A stretch of DNA of 64,000 nt from Zelopaecilomyces penicillatus (taxonomy: Eukaryota; Ascomycota; Sordariomycetes; Hypocreales; Pseudodiploosporaceae), in NCBI GenBank assembly GCA_005765155.1, contig VCCP01000002.1, forward strand, positions 124,001 to 188,000. The letters run 5' to 3'. The position numbers were made by a program, and so were the translations under genes. Shown piece by piece: positions 23,314-36,224 of this stretch. The notes under the pieces were generated by a model, which did not search any database, had not been told where the DNA came from, and saw only the letters and a list, made by a program, of their open reading frames with translations. Position 1 is the first letter of the stretch, and each line of letters opens with the position of its first letter.

Positions 23314-24305
23314 TTAAATAAATGCTTCTTGCTGGATTTTTTTTATAAAACAAAAAACCGGTTCCATCAACGTGCTCTTGGTGATTTGAGCTGGCAGCGG
23401 CGGTGTATTTCCCCCAACCGCCCAGAAGAATATTAGCGAACAGGCAGCAAGCAACATGTACCACGTAGCAGAGAATGTCTCGGAAGCCTGGTTTTGGTAG
23501 GTGAGGATAAAATAGTTCATCCCACATTTCCCCATACACTCCTTCGGAAACCCCGGCGGGAGGGTTACCAGCGGCTCGATCTTGCCGGAGGTATTGATGA
23601 CCTTTACAAACTCTAGAATTTCTGTAGATTGCAGAACATGACATCTTTAAACCTTTTAATTTCACATACTTGAGCAGGCTGTAGATTTTCCAGTGTTGCG
23701 GCCATAGAAGATTTGTGGTTTATGATGATCAGGGGCAGATACACAAAATTCGCAAAGAGAGCTACGGGGGATTTAGAACCAATCAGTCATGGTTAGCAAT
23801 AACCACATAGTTGTTGACAAATTCAGCCACCTCTTGGATCAGTCATGCATGACATCATCATAATTCTATATAACTTGGTTTCCTTCCCAACTTGCTTGGC
23901 TCTGCCATGATAACATATGACTTCCCGCGACCGACTAAATGTAGCCTTATCAACGAACACAATACGAGTGGCTAATAGTAAGTGTTCAGTTACTAAAAAT
24001 AACTAGTCTTCATCTAGAGTGAACTAGTTTCCAGTTTTGGTACGCTTACTTGACAACGGAAACATCGGTAAGATGCCTTCCAGAACCTGTCTGTCTGTAT
24101 GAATGGGAATCAAAGACATTTCGTCACATCTCAAATAGTCACTGTAGTTGGTTAATGCGCTATTGATATGCGAACCACTCATTGTTCCGGTGCTGATTGG
24201 GATGGTCCCACATGTTCCCTCAACGGCGTGGTTTTTCATGCTAACATTGCACAAAGAAGACGTGCCGTCGTTCCATAGGAGGGAACTAGCTGCTGATAGT
24301 CTCAT
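23314..24305 (-). pseudogene. Coding-like exons of an unrecognised membrane protein, probably degraded
   Basis: On the minus strand two pieces look coding. A segment read from about 23705 is joined by a clean 48-nt intron (GTATGT...CTACAG) to a C-terminal exon ending at 23314 that holds LVTLPPGFPKECMGKCG and a hydrophobic stretch WYMLLAACSLIFFWAVGG, a probable membrane helix. Upstream, a 94-codon frame (24305-24024) holds several Cys and N-glycosylation sites (NVS, NYS) and runs into a GTAAGC donor. I could not join these pieces, nor anything beyond 24305, into one frame with good splice sites; stops or weak donors intervene. It may be a live multi-exon gene I cannot assemble or a relic. The family is not recognised. 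Confidence 0.3.
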
Positions 24306-25209
24306 AATGACAAACTGAACATAATATTTTCACAGACAGGCCGTCCTTGAACGCAACACCTTCAAGAATGATGGGGGGAACCTGTTGCTAATATATGTTC
24401 GCAAACCGTCAATGCTTTGAAAGGGGAAAAGAATATGCTGACTGATTTTGCTCATTGAACCTCTATTTTAACCACTTGTTTTCGGGAATGGATGTTATTG
24501 GAACACCATTAGTTCTGATGCAAATGTGATCTTTATACGGAGGCTGCGTTAAGATCCATGCAAAGATGCACTAATGCTTACTTGGCAAGTCGAGCCATTG
24601 AAGACACAATATCTTCAAACTTGGAAGAGTCGTTTGCTTTTTTGTTAACAAGTGGACATGTTAACGAAGTGGAACTCCATCGCGTGGCGCTTGAGGAAAT
24701 GTCAGCTCACCGATGACGTGTTTGCATTCTTCCAGCCTCATCCTATCCCGCTGTTCTCCGATTCTGAGAAGATTGGTGACAGACGTCCGCGGACTTTTCA
24801 TCTTTTTTCTTCTTGGCGACTACGAACGGACCGCCTAGAAATGGGGTTCTGCTATGACGAATAGTGACAGCCTAAGAATCCGGAGATTGGGGACTAAAGG
24901 ACTGTGACGTTCTTTTTCAAAACAACGGACCTGCTGTTGGACTGGCATTGGGTTTGGAGAGTGGGTTGAACTCATTTCATCAGTAGCGCCCGCGGTGTTT
25001 CTGGAATTGTGTTGAAATAGAGCCGGAAACATCTTCGGTGGTGCTGTGTGGCATTCGATAGCATAGTCATACGATGGATTCTGTAAATTCGGCGGAGCAG
25101 CACATGATCAAGCAGAAACTGGATATCGTAGATGCTCCAAAAGTAATTGTGGCCTCTCCACTCAAAATCACTCGTCAAATTGGTTCCCCATATTCATATT
25201 CAATACACA
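24306..25209. other. Unresolved region between relic exons and the GH3 gene
   Basis: Several short frames (46-65 codons) on both strands have a protein-like composition but contain stops and cannot be joined. It may hold remnants of the neighbouring degraded gene or genes. Nothing else was identified. Confidence 0.35.
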
Positions 25210-26886
25210 CTAACTCACACTCGTCCCTGCGACGGGCAATTTGCCTCGTGCTTCTGCCACGCCGTACAATATGTCAACCGCCGAACTAAACGCCTCAACC
25301 GTCGGCTCATACACAGCCACATATGTCTCCACATCCTCATCATCGAGGAAATCATACGGCGCACAAGTAGCTATAGCAATAAAAGGAAGTCCCTTCCGAC
25401 GCCGGGCCACCTCCAATCCCAGGTCCCTCTGATACGCCGACTCGCGAGCGTTGCGGGTGGCTAGGATAACAACGTCTGCCTGCTCGATCTGATGCCATTG
25501 ATTGGTAGATAAACTGGCCTCTGTGAAGCGAATATCTACAAAATCTGGACTGAAGTTTCGAAGTATAGCACCAAATGTGTCTGCGATCCAGGGTACACGG
25601 GTTGGCAGAGTACCACTATCTACCGCGCCGCCGATGGGAACGTTGGGTCCTGGGGATATGAAGACGGTTTTGGCGGTTTTTGAGAGAGGCAGTAGTCCCG
25701 AGCGCGCTCGCACTAGGGTAGTTGCCTCGGAATACACATGTGTAGCAATCTTCTCGCCTCGTTCGTTGATGGCGGCGAGTGCGTCTTGAGGCTGTGGACT
25801 GAGGGCCTCATCCCAACTGGTGAAGCGTGCTTTGAGTTCACGCAGTCGCTTGAGGGACGCATCTATTCTTTCTTGCGCAATCTCTCCAGACTCAAGTGCC
25901 TGGCATACGCGATCAATTGATCCTGCTTGGACATCATAGGTATGGCAGATCATGACATTGTCAACACCTGCTTGGAAGGCCATGAGAGATCCCTCCACCG
26001 TTCCATACGTGGCTCGAATGCCGTCCATTTCGAGGCAATCTGTCATAATGACGCCTTTGAACTCTAGGTCATTTCTCAAAATGCTGATGATCTCAGGAGA
26101 CAGTGTGGCTGGCAAGTTAGACCCTCCTAGCTGTGGCAGGGAGATGTGAGCCGTCATGACCATCTCAACACCCGCCGCTGTGGCATGGCGGAAAGGCACC
26201 AGCTCCGTCTTCTCCAGATCCGCCCTAGACTTGTTTATCACGGGCAATCCGTAGTGAGAATCTACAGCCGTATCTCCGTGACCAGGGAAATGCTTGATGC
26301 ACGGCACGGCTTTTGTATCTCGCAACCCGCGAGCGAGAGCTGACGCAAACTTGGCTACCTTTTCAGGATTGTCTCCAGGGCTGCGCACGCCAATTACCGG
26401 ATTGAGTGGCTCAGAATTGATGTCCCCCACGGGAGCATAGTTCATATTGATACCGAAGAATCGCAGCATTTCGCCCGTGGCCTTGGCGACGTCATATGCA
26501 GATTCTAGTGAGCCAGAGGCACCAATGGTCATGGGCCCAGGCTGCTGCGGCACCATGGGAGGAGAGATGCGTGTTACCAGGCCGCCTTCCTGGTCAATCC
26601 CGATGAAGAGAGGCTGAGTGTGGCCGGCGTCTTTAGCAATTTGCTGTAGCTCTAGACAGAGGCTCTGTAGTTGGACGGTATCGAGGACATTGCGTTTGAA
26701 GAGAACGATGGCACCGACGCCGTAATCACGGACGAGCGATTTGATTTCGTCATTTAGCACGCGGCCGTGGAAGCCAACTGCGAAGAGCTAAGGGAACAGG
26801 CGTATTAGCATAGAAAGAAGTCATTATTAACTGGTATCTACTGGACATACTTGGCCAACTCTTTGACGCTGTTCCAAGGTGGGCAT
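25210..26886 (-). CDS. Glycoside hydrolase family 3, beta-N-acetylhexosaminidase type
   Basis: Exons 26886-26851 and 26787-25210 (537 aa). The first exon encodes 12 residues (MPTLEQRQRVGQ), joined through a 63-nt intron (GTATGT...TTAG) to LFAVGFHGR; without it the conserved first strand would be lost. The NagZ-type signature KHFPGHGDTAVDSH supplies the Asp-His general acid pair, and VIMTDCLEMDGI the probable nucleophile Asp. IGIDQEGGLVTR is the conserved N-terminal loop. There is no signal peptide, so it is probably intracellular, with a likely role in removing terminal GlcNAc during chitin or glycan turnover. The C-terminal 180 residues form a second alpha/beta domain common in fungal members. 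The gene is intact although both flanks are degraded. Confidence 0.9.
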
Positions 26887-28561
26887 GATGGTTGATGTAG
26901 TAATTGGGGCTGGCCTCCCGTTCAGCTATTCACACCTTATATATCTTCGACTCGGAGAGGATATGAATGGCCCCGGAAATGAAGTTGTCAAGTTGCTATA
27001 ATAGCGTTCGTGCACAGTCAACAGATGCTCTTAGAGGTCCTGGTTCATTGCCTACTTTGGCTCCACCCCTCGATGAAATGCGGGGAGGCTGAATGCACGT
27101 CCACGGCTCAGCGCAGCAGGGCTGGTAAGCGAGGAGGAGAAGGGTAGCAATGGAACCTCAAAAGGTATTGTCTGCTAATACCTTGTCGTGGGATGCTTCT
27201 GGATAAAAGATGGAATTCGATGGTGCAGGAATCCCAACATGCCTCGTGTAGGAGAGTGGATGGCGGACAGTGGGGGTCAAAGAGCAATCGGGGGTCACCG
27301 TCACCAGTAGGTGTGGTGGATGTGCTAAACCTCGCCACTGATGGCGGTTTGAGAGGACTTGGGAAGCCTCAACACTCGGGGATAGGGGATGTAACGTGGC
27401 GGGGTGTGAGGGGTGATCCCCACTGACAGCTTGACTGTGGAGCATCGTGGGACCAGAATTTTAGCCAGTTGGGTTGATTGTGAGTGTCCGCTCGTGTTGT
27501 CGCAGTTGTGCAAGTTTATTGATATACATATATGCTCCCAGAGTCGTGGGCACTTAGACATGGATGAGTCAGGAGTACATGGATCATCATTTGACGTGTG
27601 TGTTGTTGTAGTTGTATAAGGTAGGTGTAGTGCCGATATCTTTCGCCAGTCTACACCTAGCCATAGTTGTAACTTGTATACATTTAAAAACAAAAGATAA
27701 TTGAGCGATTGCTAACTATTATGGATCACCCTCTCGTCAATTCGTCCGATCCATCTTCTCGAATGACATGGCATGAGACAGCCATTCCTATTTAGGTCGT
27801 GTCATTTCCGATCAGTTGTCCAAACATCAGTAATCTACATTTCGAGACCCAGGGATTGCGATGGAGCGGGCCCACTTGTAAAGAAAAAAGAAAAGTAGAA
27901 TAACACTCGAAAGATCGAAGGAGCTGAAATGACTGAGACAGAGGGCCCATCAAAACAGATCGGCCGTAAATGCCGACCTAGATTGCCAGCACTTTGAGTA
28001 TTTTCAGCGGTAGCCAGTTCGCGTGCCCAATTGTGTAATGAATGTTCCGACATCATTCATTCATTTATACACTCGACTTTGGCGCATCAATAACATTCTC
28101 CAGATCATGCAATGATGGCATATGAACAGGCAAGACAGGGTTTCTCCAGCTGGAAGGTGGCTAGCTAGTTGTAGGTGCCGTACCGCATAGCCGATGTAGC
28201 AGCACTAACTTCAGACATGGACGAGCCGAATGTAGTAATTGATGCCCCTGGAAGAGTTACTGTGTCTTGAGTGTCAGATAACATGACGGTGTTTCATCAT
28301 ACTCCCAGACATATCTATCCACAGTATCTTTGTGCTTATTGAGACACAATGAATGTACGTAAAGAAATCACGGCGTAGCATGTGGATCAAACAAAGCAAC
28401 ATCTTGTATTTGTTCATACGATCGTCACAGTAGAGAATGGCCTTATATAACACAACCGAAAACATATTAACTTGTTTCTATCCTGCTCTGCTCTCATTTC
28501 GTCCCTCCCGAAAACACAACTCCGCCCGCGTTCCAGACAAACCTCCAATAACACCTACAAC
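26887..28561. other. Intergenic, no gene seen
   Basis: Frames at 27.1-27.7 kb on both strands mirror each other and carry no domain. The 5' side is the GH3 promoter; the 3' side that of the desaturase relic. Confidence 0.5.
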
Positions 28562-30016
28562 ATGGTGTACAAGCATATTCCGAATGACTTCCTTTTACCC
28601 GAAAGTTTTATTACTGGCATTCGTACTTCGGAGTCACTGCTAACACGAAAAAACTGATTCCACAATATCAACTGGTTCTTTGCCTCTATTATTCTTATTT
28701 TCCCACTGATACATCTGCCCGCCGCACGCCATGTTCCTTTTAACCTATATACAACTGTCTTTACCATCTTTTATTATTTTAATACGATATTGGGAATCAC
28801 TGCCGGTACGTTGTTTTGCATCTTCCGAGTCTTATTTTTGTTCATATCAACGGGAAGCTTATGCCTGGCAGGATATCACCGTTTATGGTCCCATTCAGCA
28901 TACCAAGCAACTACACCCCTCAAGATCTATTTAGCCTGTATGGGCGCAGCGACTTTTCAGCAATCAATCCGATGGTGGTCGCATCATCACCGCTCCCACC
29001 ATAGATACACAGATACGGACAAAGACCCGTATGGCGTGACCAAGGGTCTATTTCACTCACATATCGGCTGACTGCTTACGCTCCAAAGCCCCAAAGCTAT
29101 AGGCGACGCAGATATTAGTGATCTTGATAAAGATCCCATCGTTCACTTCCAACACCGCCATATAGGCATTATTGGCCTGGTTGCCGCTCTCGTAGTGCCG
29201 ACTTTTGTATGCGGATTAGGATGGGGTGATTGGGCTGGCGGTTACCTGTATGCAGGTGTACTTCGCACCTTTCTCAATCAACATTGCACTTTCTGTGTTA
29301 ACTCACTTGCTCACTGGATGGGCGAGCAGCCGTTTGACGACCGCAATTCGCCTCGTGACCATTTACTTGTAGCAGTGATTACGAATGGGGAAGGCTATCA
29401 CAACTTTCATCACGAATTCCCCTCAGACTATCGAAATGCTATTCAGTGGTGGCAGTACGATCCAACTAAATGGTTGATTAGGGTATGGCAGAAAATGGGA
29501 CTGGCTTATGGTCTCAAGGAATTTCAGCAGAATGAGATAGCCAAAGGGCAAATGCAACAAAAACAGAAGAAGATGGATCAAGAATACGCTCAGCTAAACT
29601 GGGGAACCCCTCTATCACAATTGCCTGTCATTGAGTGGGACGAATTTGTTGCTCGAACCAAACCGAACAAAGAAACACAGCGCGATGGGGAAGCACTCAT
29701 CGTGGTTGCTGGTATTGTTCATGATGTGGCGGATTTTATCGCCCATCATCCTGGCGGCAAGGCTGTAATTGCATCTGCGATTGGAAAGGATGCCACTACA
29801 ATGTTCAATGGCGGGGTTTACCTGCACTCGAATGCCGCTCACAACTTGTTATCAACAATGCGCATTGGTATTGTTCGTGGCGGCGGCGAAGTTGAGATTT
29901 GGAAGAAGGGCCAGGAGGAGAAAAATGAGCGCATCATTCGCGCGGGAGACCAGATGACAAATGTCCATGTTCCAGGGAGCAAACCTTTAACTATGAAGGA
30001 TCAATGGATATATTAG
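28562..30016 (+). pseudogene. Delta-9 fatty acid desaturase with cytochrome b5 domain, two in-frame stops
   Basis: Exons 28562-28805 and 28872-30016 (462 codons with stops). The 66-nt intron (GTACGT...GGCAG) restores ITAGYHRLWSH. All three His boxes remain: HRLWSH, HRSHH and HNFHH; the fused C-terminal cytochrome b5 domain keeps HHPGG and a second heme His. OLE1-type enzymes introduce the 9-10 double bond into palmitoyl- and stearoyl-CoA in the ER membrane. The frame is broken at 28655-28657 (TGA between LTRKN and FHNINW) and 29069-29071 (TGA after HSHIG); at both places the family has Trp, so each is TGG to TGA. No intron can remove either. Codons outside the two stops look well preserved, so loss appears recent. 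It lies about 0.3 kb from the 3' end of the NRPS relic. Confidence 0.9.
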
Positions 30017-30357
30017 ATTGTTTGTGTAGGATCAATTGAAATCATTAAAACACCCACCAGGATGCTCTTGTCGCGAAATGTGGATGATCCAGACTTATAA
30101 TATGGCTGAGAACCTAAGTTGTCACATACGACCATAGGTAGCGGAGAATTCGGGATCCCGTCCGCTCTCCCATAGACAAACCGCTAACCGGCAGATTAGT
30201 AGTTGGGTCGGTGACGACCAGCGAACACCGGCTGTTGTATGTTTTTTGCCGTTTTGGTAAAAGGTTATGTGGGTGTGGATATTTTTGCCAAAGGTGAGGC
30301 TGATGAGGAGAGAGAGTTGTGGCTGAAAAAGATTGTGTGATATTATGTACATAAAGT
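30017..30357. other. Spacer between desaturase and NRPS relics
   Basis: Convergent 3' ends of two degraded genes; no feature seen. Confidence 0.6.
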
Positions 30358-33300
30358 TTATAATAGTTGACCAATCGCTCGCTCGGGATTGGACAAACCC
30401 TCCAAGAGTAATTGAGTGAACAATTGTCCAATGTTTAAAACTTGCTCTTCACCTACTCTCCCTTCCCAGTAAGTCAGTGTTGCCTGCAAACAGTCGTCAT
30501 CAAATTCGTCAATCTCAAATACAATGTCAAACTGCGATCAAATTAGTGCCACGATTCAACAGTTACTTATCATATGGAGATGAAGACCTACATCCATGCC
30601 GTCTGATGCTTCTAGTTCTTTAAATCTTAGTGCGCCTGGTCCCTCATTTTGCTTAGTGCCATGGCGTCGGTGGTTGATCAGAGTACTGAAAGCTTGACTA
30701 GGCTTCATGTTGAGTGCATCCAATGAATGGAACTGGTGTGTGAGGGCTAATGAGTAGTCATTGCTGATAGTCTGAATGATATGGCCGAGTTTAGCATCCC
30801 TGGTGACTTTAATCCTGTGAACAAGCATGTTCAAATAGTTTCCGATGGCCCCATCTGCCTTTATGCCTGGGGCGTTCCTGGTAGAAACGAAATACCCAAA
30901 CGAAATGTCTGTTAAGTCAGTAGAGAGATGTAGGGCAATGGCCCAGAGAGACTTGAACATAATTGCAATCGTTGTGCCATGCGCTCTGCAAAACTCGGTA
31001 ATTCTACTCATACAGTCCACGTGTAGGTTAATAGAGCGAAGTTGGGGAACATTTATAGATGGCGTATTCGATAGCGGCAAAAGACAGGGAGAAAGCCCTC
31101 GTAGATACTCCAACCAGTAATTCTCATCGGTAGTTCGAGAAGAAGAATTCTGGATGGAGGAGATGTAATCGCTATATGGAATAGCAGGCTCTGCCAACCT
31201 CTGGCCCGCGTACAAGCGAGATAGCTCTTCCATGAAGATGACGGAGGATGCAGCATCGTCTAGCGCGTGGTGCTGCTCTAGCATGCAAACGACCTGTTGT
31301 GTGTCCGTCTCGAATATGGTAAATCGATGCGGTAGGTGTGGCTTGCGGAAAGGGGTTTCTCGTTGTTTAGAGATGGTTTGCTGAAGATCTGTAGCCGCAC
31401 ATTTAATAACGGACATGTCGTTATCGATCGGTTTCTTCAATACCACTTGAACTACCTTTTCTTCACTCCCACTGTCAATTGTCACCAATACGGTTCGATA
31501 TACTGGCTGGCGCTGAACGAGCTTAGTCCACGCTTCCATAATTCTTCCTCCATCTACTGGCCCCCCATCTTGCTCACTTAAGTCCCATATGAAGAATGGC
31601 TGGTAGTAGCCGTTCTCTCTTGAACCGCTCAGCCACATCATCTGCTGCAGGGATGTACAAGGATAAATGTCATGAATATCTTCGGTGTTACGAACTCCAA
31701 GATCTGGCAAGATGCTATTGAGCAAATTATCGAAGGAATCCAACGATATCGTATTGCGCAGAAGGGGGAAATCGCCTGGAGTAAACCCCCCTGGAGAAGA
31801 GCCAACCAGCCTTTGTGCCGCCGCTGCAATCGATTCCTGGATTCTTCGAAACCAAGCTTGTACTCTAGGTTGCAAGCTCAATTTTTTGTTTACAAGAATA
31901 GAGAGTTGTAGGTGCCCGTCATCCAATCTGGCGTCAATCTCAAAGATTGCTGGCATCACTGTGCTCTCAGACATCTCTTGTAACAAATCGACGGGTTGCG
32001 ATGCTGGAGAAAACAGCCCACCTTGTTGCTCCATACTGAGAGAAAGGCCATGGAAGTCGAATATGATCTCCTTGGGCGTGGATGTAGTCGGACCCTTGAT
32101 ATCATATTCTCTGTAGCACGATGTCCAATGTGACCATTGATTTTCTGAGAATTCACGCAAAGTATCTTTAATACGACGTACAACTTCCACTATCTCCATG
32201 TCTTTCGTGATGGGTGCATAGATTGGCGAGAGAGTCGTGAACCACCCTACAGTCCGTGAAATGTCAATACTTGGATCCCACGGCTGTCTACCAGAGCCTT
32301 CTTCATAGATGATCGGAGCATCTCGATCATCAAAAACTTGAACGAAAGAATGTAACAAAGAAGCGTGGAGTAGCTCAACTGGTTGTGTGCCAAACGCCGC
32401 GCTTGCACCGCCCATGATACAACTCATGATGCTCTTGTCAAAGCACAGCTCAACAACATGTGCATTCCCGACAATGTGGCTTTCCTGATCCAGATCCCAA
32501 TAACATATTTGGTCTTTAGAAATAACAGGTGATGCAGAAATATCCGAAGACTGTTGCACATCTTGACCGTATTTCCTCTGCAAACCACACCAAGATTGGA
32601 AGCTCAACGATTTGTATCCAGTAATTACTCCAGTTTCCAGATACTCTTGGAGGTCTCCCAAGATGAAGCGCCATGAAAGCAAATCTAACACTAGATGGTG
32701 AGCTGCGAAGAATATATATTGACCGGCGTCGTTCATTGTAATAAGCTCAACTGAAAGCAGTGGGCCATTCTCAATATCCAGAGTTTTCTGGCTAGACTGT
32801 ATAATGGAGTTTAGTTCCTCCTCCGTCGATACAGATGTCAAGCATAGCCTATATGCGGCGCTTGCATCACCCATTATTCTCTGACTCCATGTCCCGGTCT
32901 GCGCGTCCTTGGAAAACCGAGCACGAAGCATTGAATGATGTCCAACAACAGCTTCGATTGCTTTACGAAGCTGTTCTTCCCCTAAATTCTCGGTTAATTT
33001 GAACAAGAAAGACTGATTGAAGTGATTCAATCCATCGGGATGAGCTTCCAATAAGCTCTGTTGGATAGGAGAGAGCATGAAAGGCGTGTCAAGTTGCTCT
33101 TCATCCTGCGAGTTAGGTTGCTGTTTGGGGGCGAGGGGAATGTTTTCTGCAATCTTTGCTATGCTTCTCTTCTGGAAGATATTGGCCACAGTCAATAACA
33201 GGCCCTGGGAGCGACACTGGGCAGAGACCTGCATAGCTGCGATAGAATCACCGCCGATTCGGAAGAAGTCATCGTGTACCTTCAAATCATCAACGCTGAT

Positions 33301-35017
33301 TTTCAGCACGTTCGCAATGGCATCGCGGAGGATAGTTTCGCCCTTTGTAAGAAACACAACCTCATTCGTATGACCAGCCAGGTCCATATCACCAAGGGAC
33401 GCATCATTGTCGCTGGGAATCAAGTCCCCACCACGTTCCAAACCCGCAAGTGGCCGTTCTCCGATGTCAGTTTTCGAGTCTTTGACATGAAGTGCATCAA
33501 TACTAATAGAATCTTCCGACCAGATCTGGCGAACCACTTGCTCAACATCAGAAAAGAAAGACGACAACTTCTCGTGGGATATTGTTTGAGGGTCATATTT
33601 TGCCGCTATAGTAAAGCCTTCATTCTGTGGCTTCAACATGCAGGCCATGCCGAGGGCGTAACCACCAAATACTGCATGGCCAGAATAGCCGTCCTGGTAA
33701 AGCGTAAACGGCCATGGAGCTTCCGATTCAGAGACCGGCCACGTATTGATATAAGTCTGAAACTGGCAGGCACGAGCAGCTTCCGAACTGACGCTCTGGA
33801 TATGCTGAAGCCCATATTGCTCAAACGGAAGTACGCGGATAGCCTTTGCCTGAATCTCAGATAATGCATCATCGACCTTCTGAGCTGGGCGCAGCCGAAT
33901 ACGCATCGGATAGGATGCCAAGGTTGGCCCCGTGATGGCGTCAATCCCAGGGAGCGAAGCGCTGCGTCCAGATGTAGTGACACCAATAACAACATCAGTA
34001 GACCCAGGTGGCTCGTGCCAGAACAACTGCCATTGCAAGACGGATTACAGGAGTCAAAGTATGCCTCGTTCGCTTGTCACTCAGGTTGAGGATAGGGTAT
34101 GTCAGAAATGCCTCCGCCTTGCCCGAAGGAAGAGCAGGGAACGCGGCAGCGCGGGGATCAAGGCCAGCAAACTCGGCCTTCCAAAACTCTCTTGTCTGTT
34201 CTTCATCGCCGTTGAAAACGTGTTCGATAAATGAACGGTAGTGCCTAGGACTAAGGGCCTGCCCTGTGTACGCCGCCGCGGTCTGCTCCAGGAGGTGCTG
34301 GATCGTGAACCCATCCGTCAGAGAATGATGCAAGCTAATGATCCAAACTCGAGTCTGCTCCGATTTTACGTTGACAAGAGCCACACGGACAAGTTGTCCA
34401 CCCATGTCTACATGTCGCTGAAGATCTGTGGCAACGTATTCATCCATATCCTCGGGTATATCCCACACCACATGATCTTCTTTGAGAACCGCTTGGTACA
34501 GTCGTGGGCCAGCCTGAAAGATACGTGTACGCAGAATGGGGTTTGCATCAGTGACCTTCCTCCATGCCAGCTGCAGTCCATCATATGTCACCTCGGGGGC
34601 AATTGCATAGAGATAATGGCAGATGTAGGTACCAGGATTCGCCAAGGAAAGAAACATCATGCCTTCCTGCAAAGCTGTGCATGGGTAAATGTCCTCAATC
34701 ACATCTTCTTCAACCTGGAACTGATGCATTGCTTCTTGCTTCAATATTCCTTGATTCTGCTCACTTCCAGTTCGTTGCATGATCGAGAATGGCTGATATA
34801 AGGCATCGCTCGATTTCTCATCAGGTCTTATTATCACCAGCGCCAAATCGCAAAGTTTAGGGTGGGTAAATATGTCCGCAACAGTCAATACCCAACCCTG
34901 ATCCATGGCCAAACCAGCGAGTCGCATCGCGGTGATAGAATCTCCTTTCAGACTAAATACGGTACATAGAGCCAAATGTTTGGCTACATCATGAGCTGCC
35001 CGTGAGCGCCTCTGCAT
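30358..35017 (-). pseudogene. NRPS remnant, T-C-T-E-C, 5'-truncated and frameshifted
   Basis: Order on the minus strand: partial carrier domain (FSLKGDSITAM, where the usual first Gly of GGDS is Lys), condensation domain (HHSLTDG), second carrier (FRIGGDSIAAM), epimerisation domain (HHLVLDLLSWR), terminal condensation domain (HHALDDA). No adenylation domain exists in the window. The sequence before 35017 is not NRPS, so the break lies inside the first carrier domain. Near 34011-34020 one extra base (GCCACC-T-GGGTCTACTGAT) shifts the frame inside the first C domain; removing it gives ARATGSTDVVIGV. The 3' end is spliced: 30592 joins 30531 across a 60-nt intron (GTAGGT...CGCAG), giving a last exon 30531-30358 that reads as a normal C-domain end. 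E-then-C order implies the ancestor placed a D-residue. No product can be predicted. Confidence 0.88.
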
Positions 35018-36224
35018 AGACCTTTTGACAAATTTTGTACGTTTTGCCTTACAGATACGTGATGCGGTATACAGGGTGTTTCTTCAAATGTATAACCAAG
35101 ATTGACGCATTTTGCGGCAAAGTATTCCAATACCTCATGTGCCGTTTTCAGCTAAAAATGTGGCAATTGAACATGGGATTGTGTCATCTCGCTGCACCTG
35201 TTAGACGGGCCGCTCCCTAGTGTCATTCGGGCGAATGATGTGAGTTATGGATGACGGCCCGGATTAGGCGGCGGGTCTCACTTCATTGCGTTAGTATGAT
35301 GGACGAATATGACGTCTGCGAAGAAAACCAAGATGGGAGAGGAGAGCCGATATTTAGACATCGTTAGTTTCGTAGTAGTGCCGCAGCAGCGGCGCTGTCC
35401 GCCCGCCTTTCCTTGTGATGGAAAACAAGTCCGCCCCTACCCAGATGTCCTCACTTCGATAATCGCTGGCGTGACGCGAGCATGACGACGGACTAGTGGA
35501 ATATCTGTTCACGGTCTCTGCAAATGTGGCAGCTAAATGCAATGTTTCAATCAGTTAAGCAGTGTGGTCAAGTCTAGCAGGTAGGTCGTTTGAAGCGTCA
35601 ACCGTTGGCGTAACATGGACGAAAAGACGCGAGCTTGCCTCAGACAATGGCTTCCCAATAAGGGGCCAACCCGCGACTAAGATAGTTGTGTGTATTCACA
35701 GTTTGTAATACCAGCAGAGATTTAGATTAGATCCGCATGAACGCATGTTTTAGACCACTCCGGTAGTTGTGATCCACAAGCGTCGGAGACGGTCTCCGGT
35801 GGCGCAAAAAGGAAACATCTTGCATAAAGAATACATACATAGTGGTATGATACCTACCTAAGCACCTAGTACAGGCATGTGAAAACACCGGCTACGGGGG
35901 TGCAGTCTACTCATCATTAGGAATGATCACGGCATGGTTTTCATCAGCTGAAAGTCTTAGCTCAAACATCGTGAACCAGGGGCTGAGGAGCCTCCACGTA
36001 GTAAATAACTTGATTGCCAGACGATTGCGTTTTTTATTATTATTATTCTTGTTGCACAATTTCGGCGTCTATAACATCAACACACATTAAGAGATATGAT
36101 GTATTGATGCAAACCCTTTATTATGCTACCTTAATGACCCCCTTGCCATCCATCGATTGCGCTGTCTAAACTCAGTGTCCAACTGTCTCACATCAATCCC
36201 AAGTCCTTGAAGCTGCCATCTGTA
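35018..36224. other. Intergenic beyond the broken NRPS 5' end
   Basis: An adenylation domain would be expected here on the minus strand but none of its core motifs is visible in any frame. No transposon ends were recognised at the break. Confidence 0.5.

Noticed and set aside
24519..24986. Plus-strand segment with protein-like words and in-frame TGA codons
   Set aside because: The open part is only 65 codons, several stops follow, and the antisense strand looks equally protein-like; could be chance.
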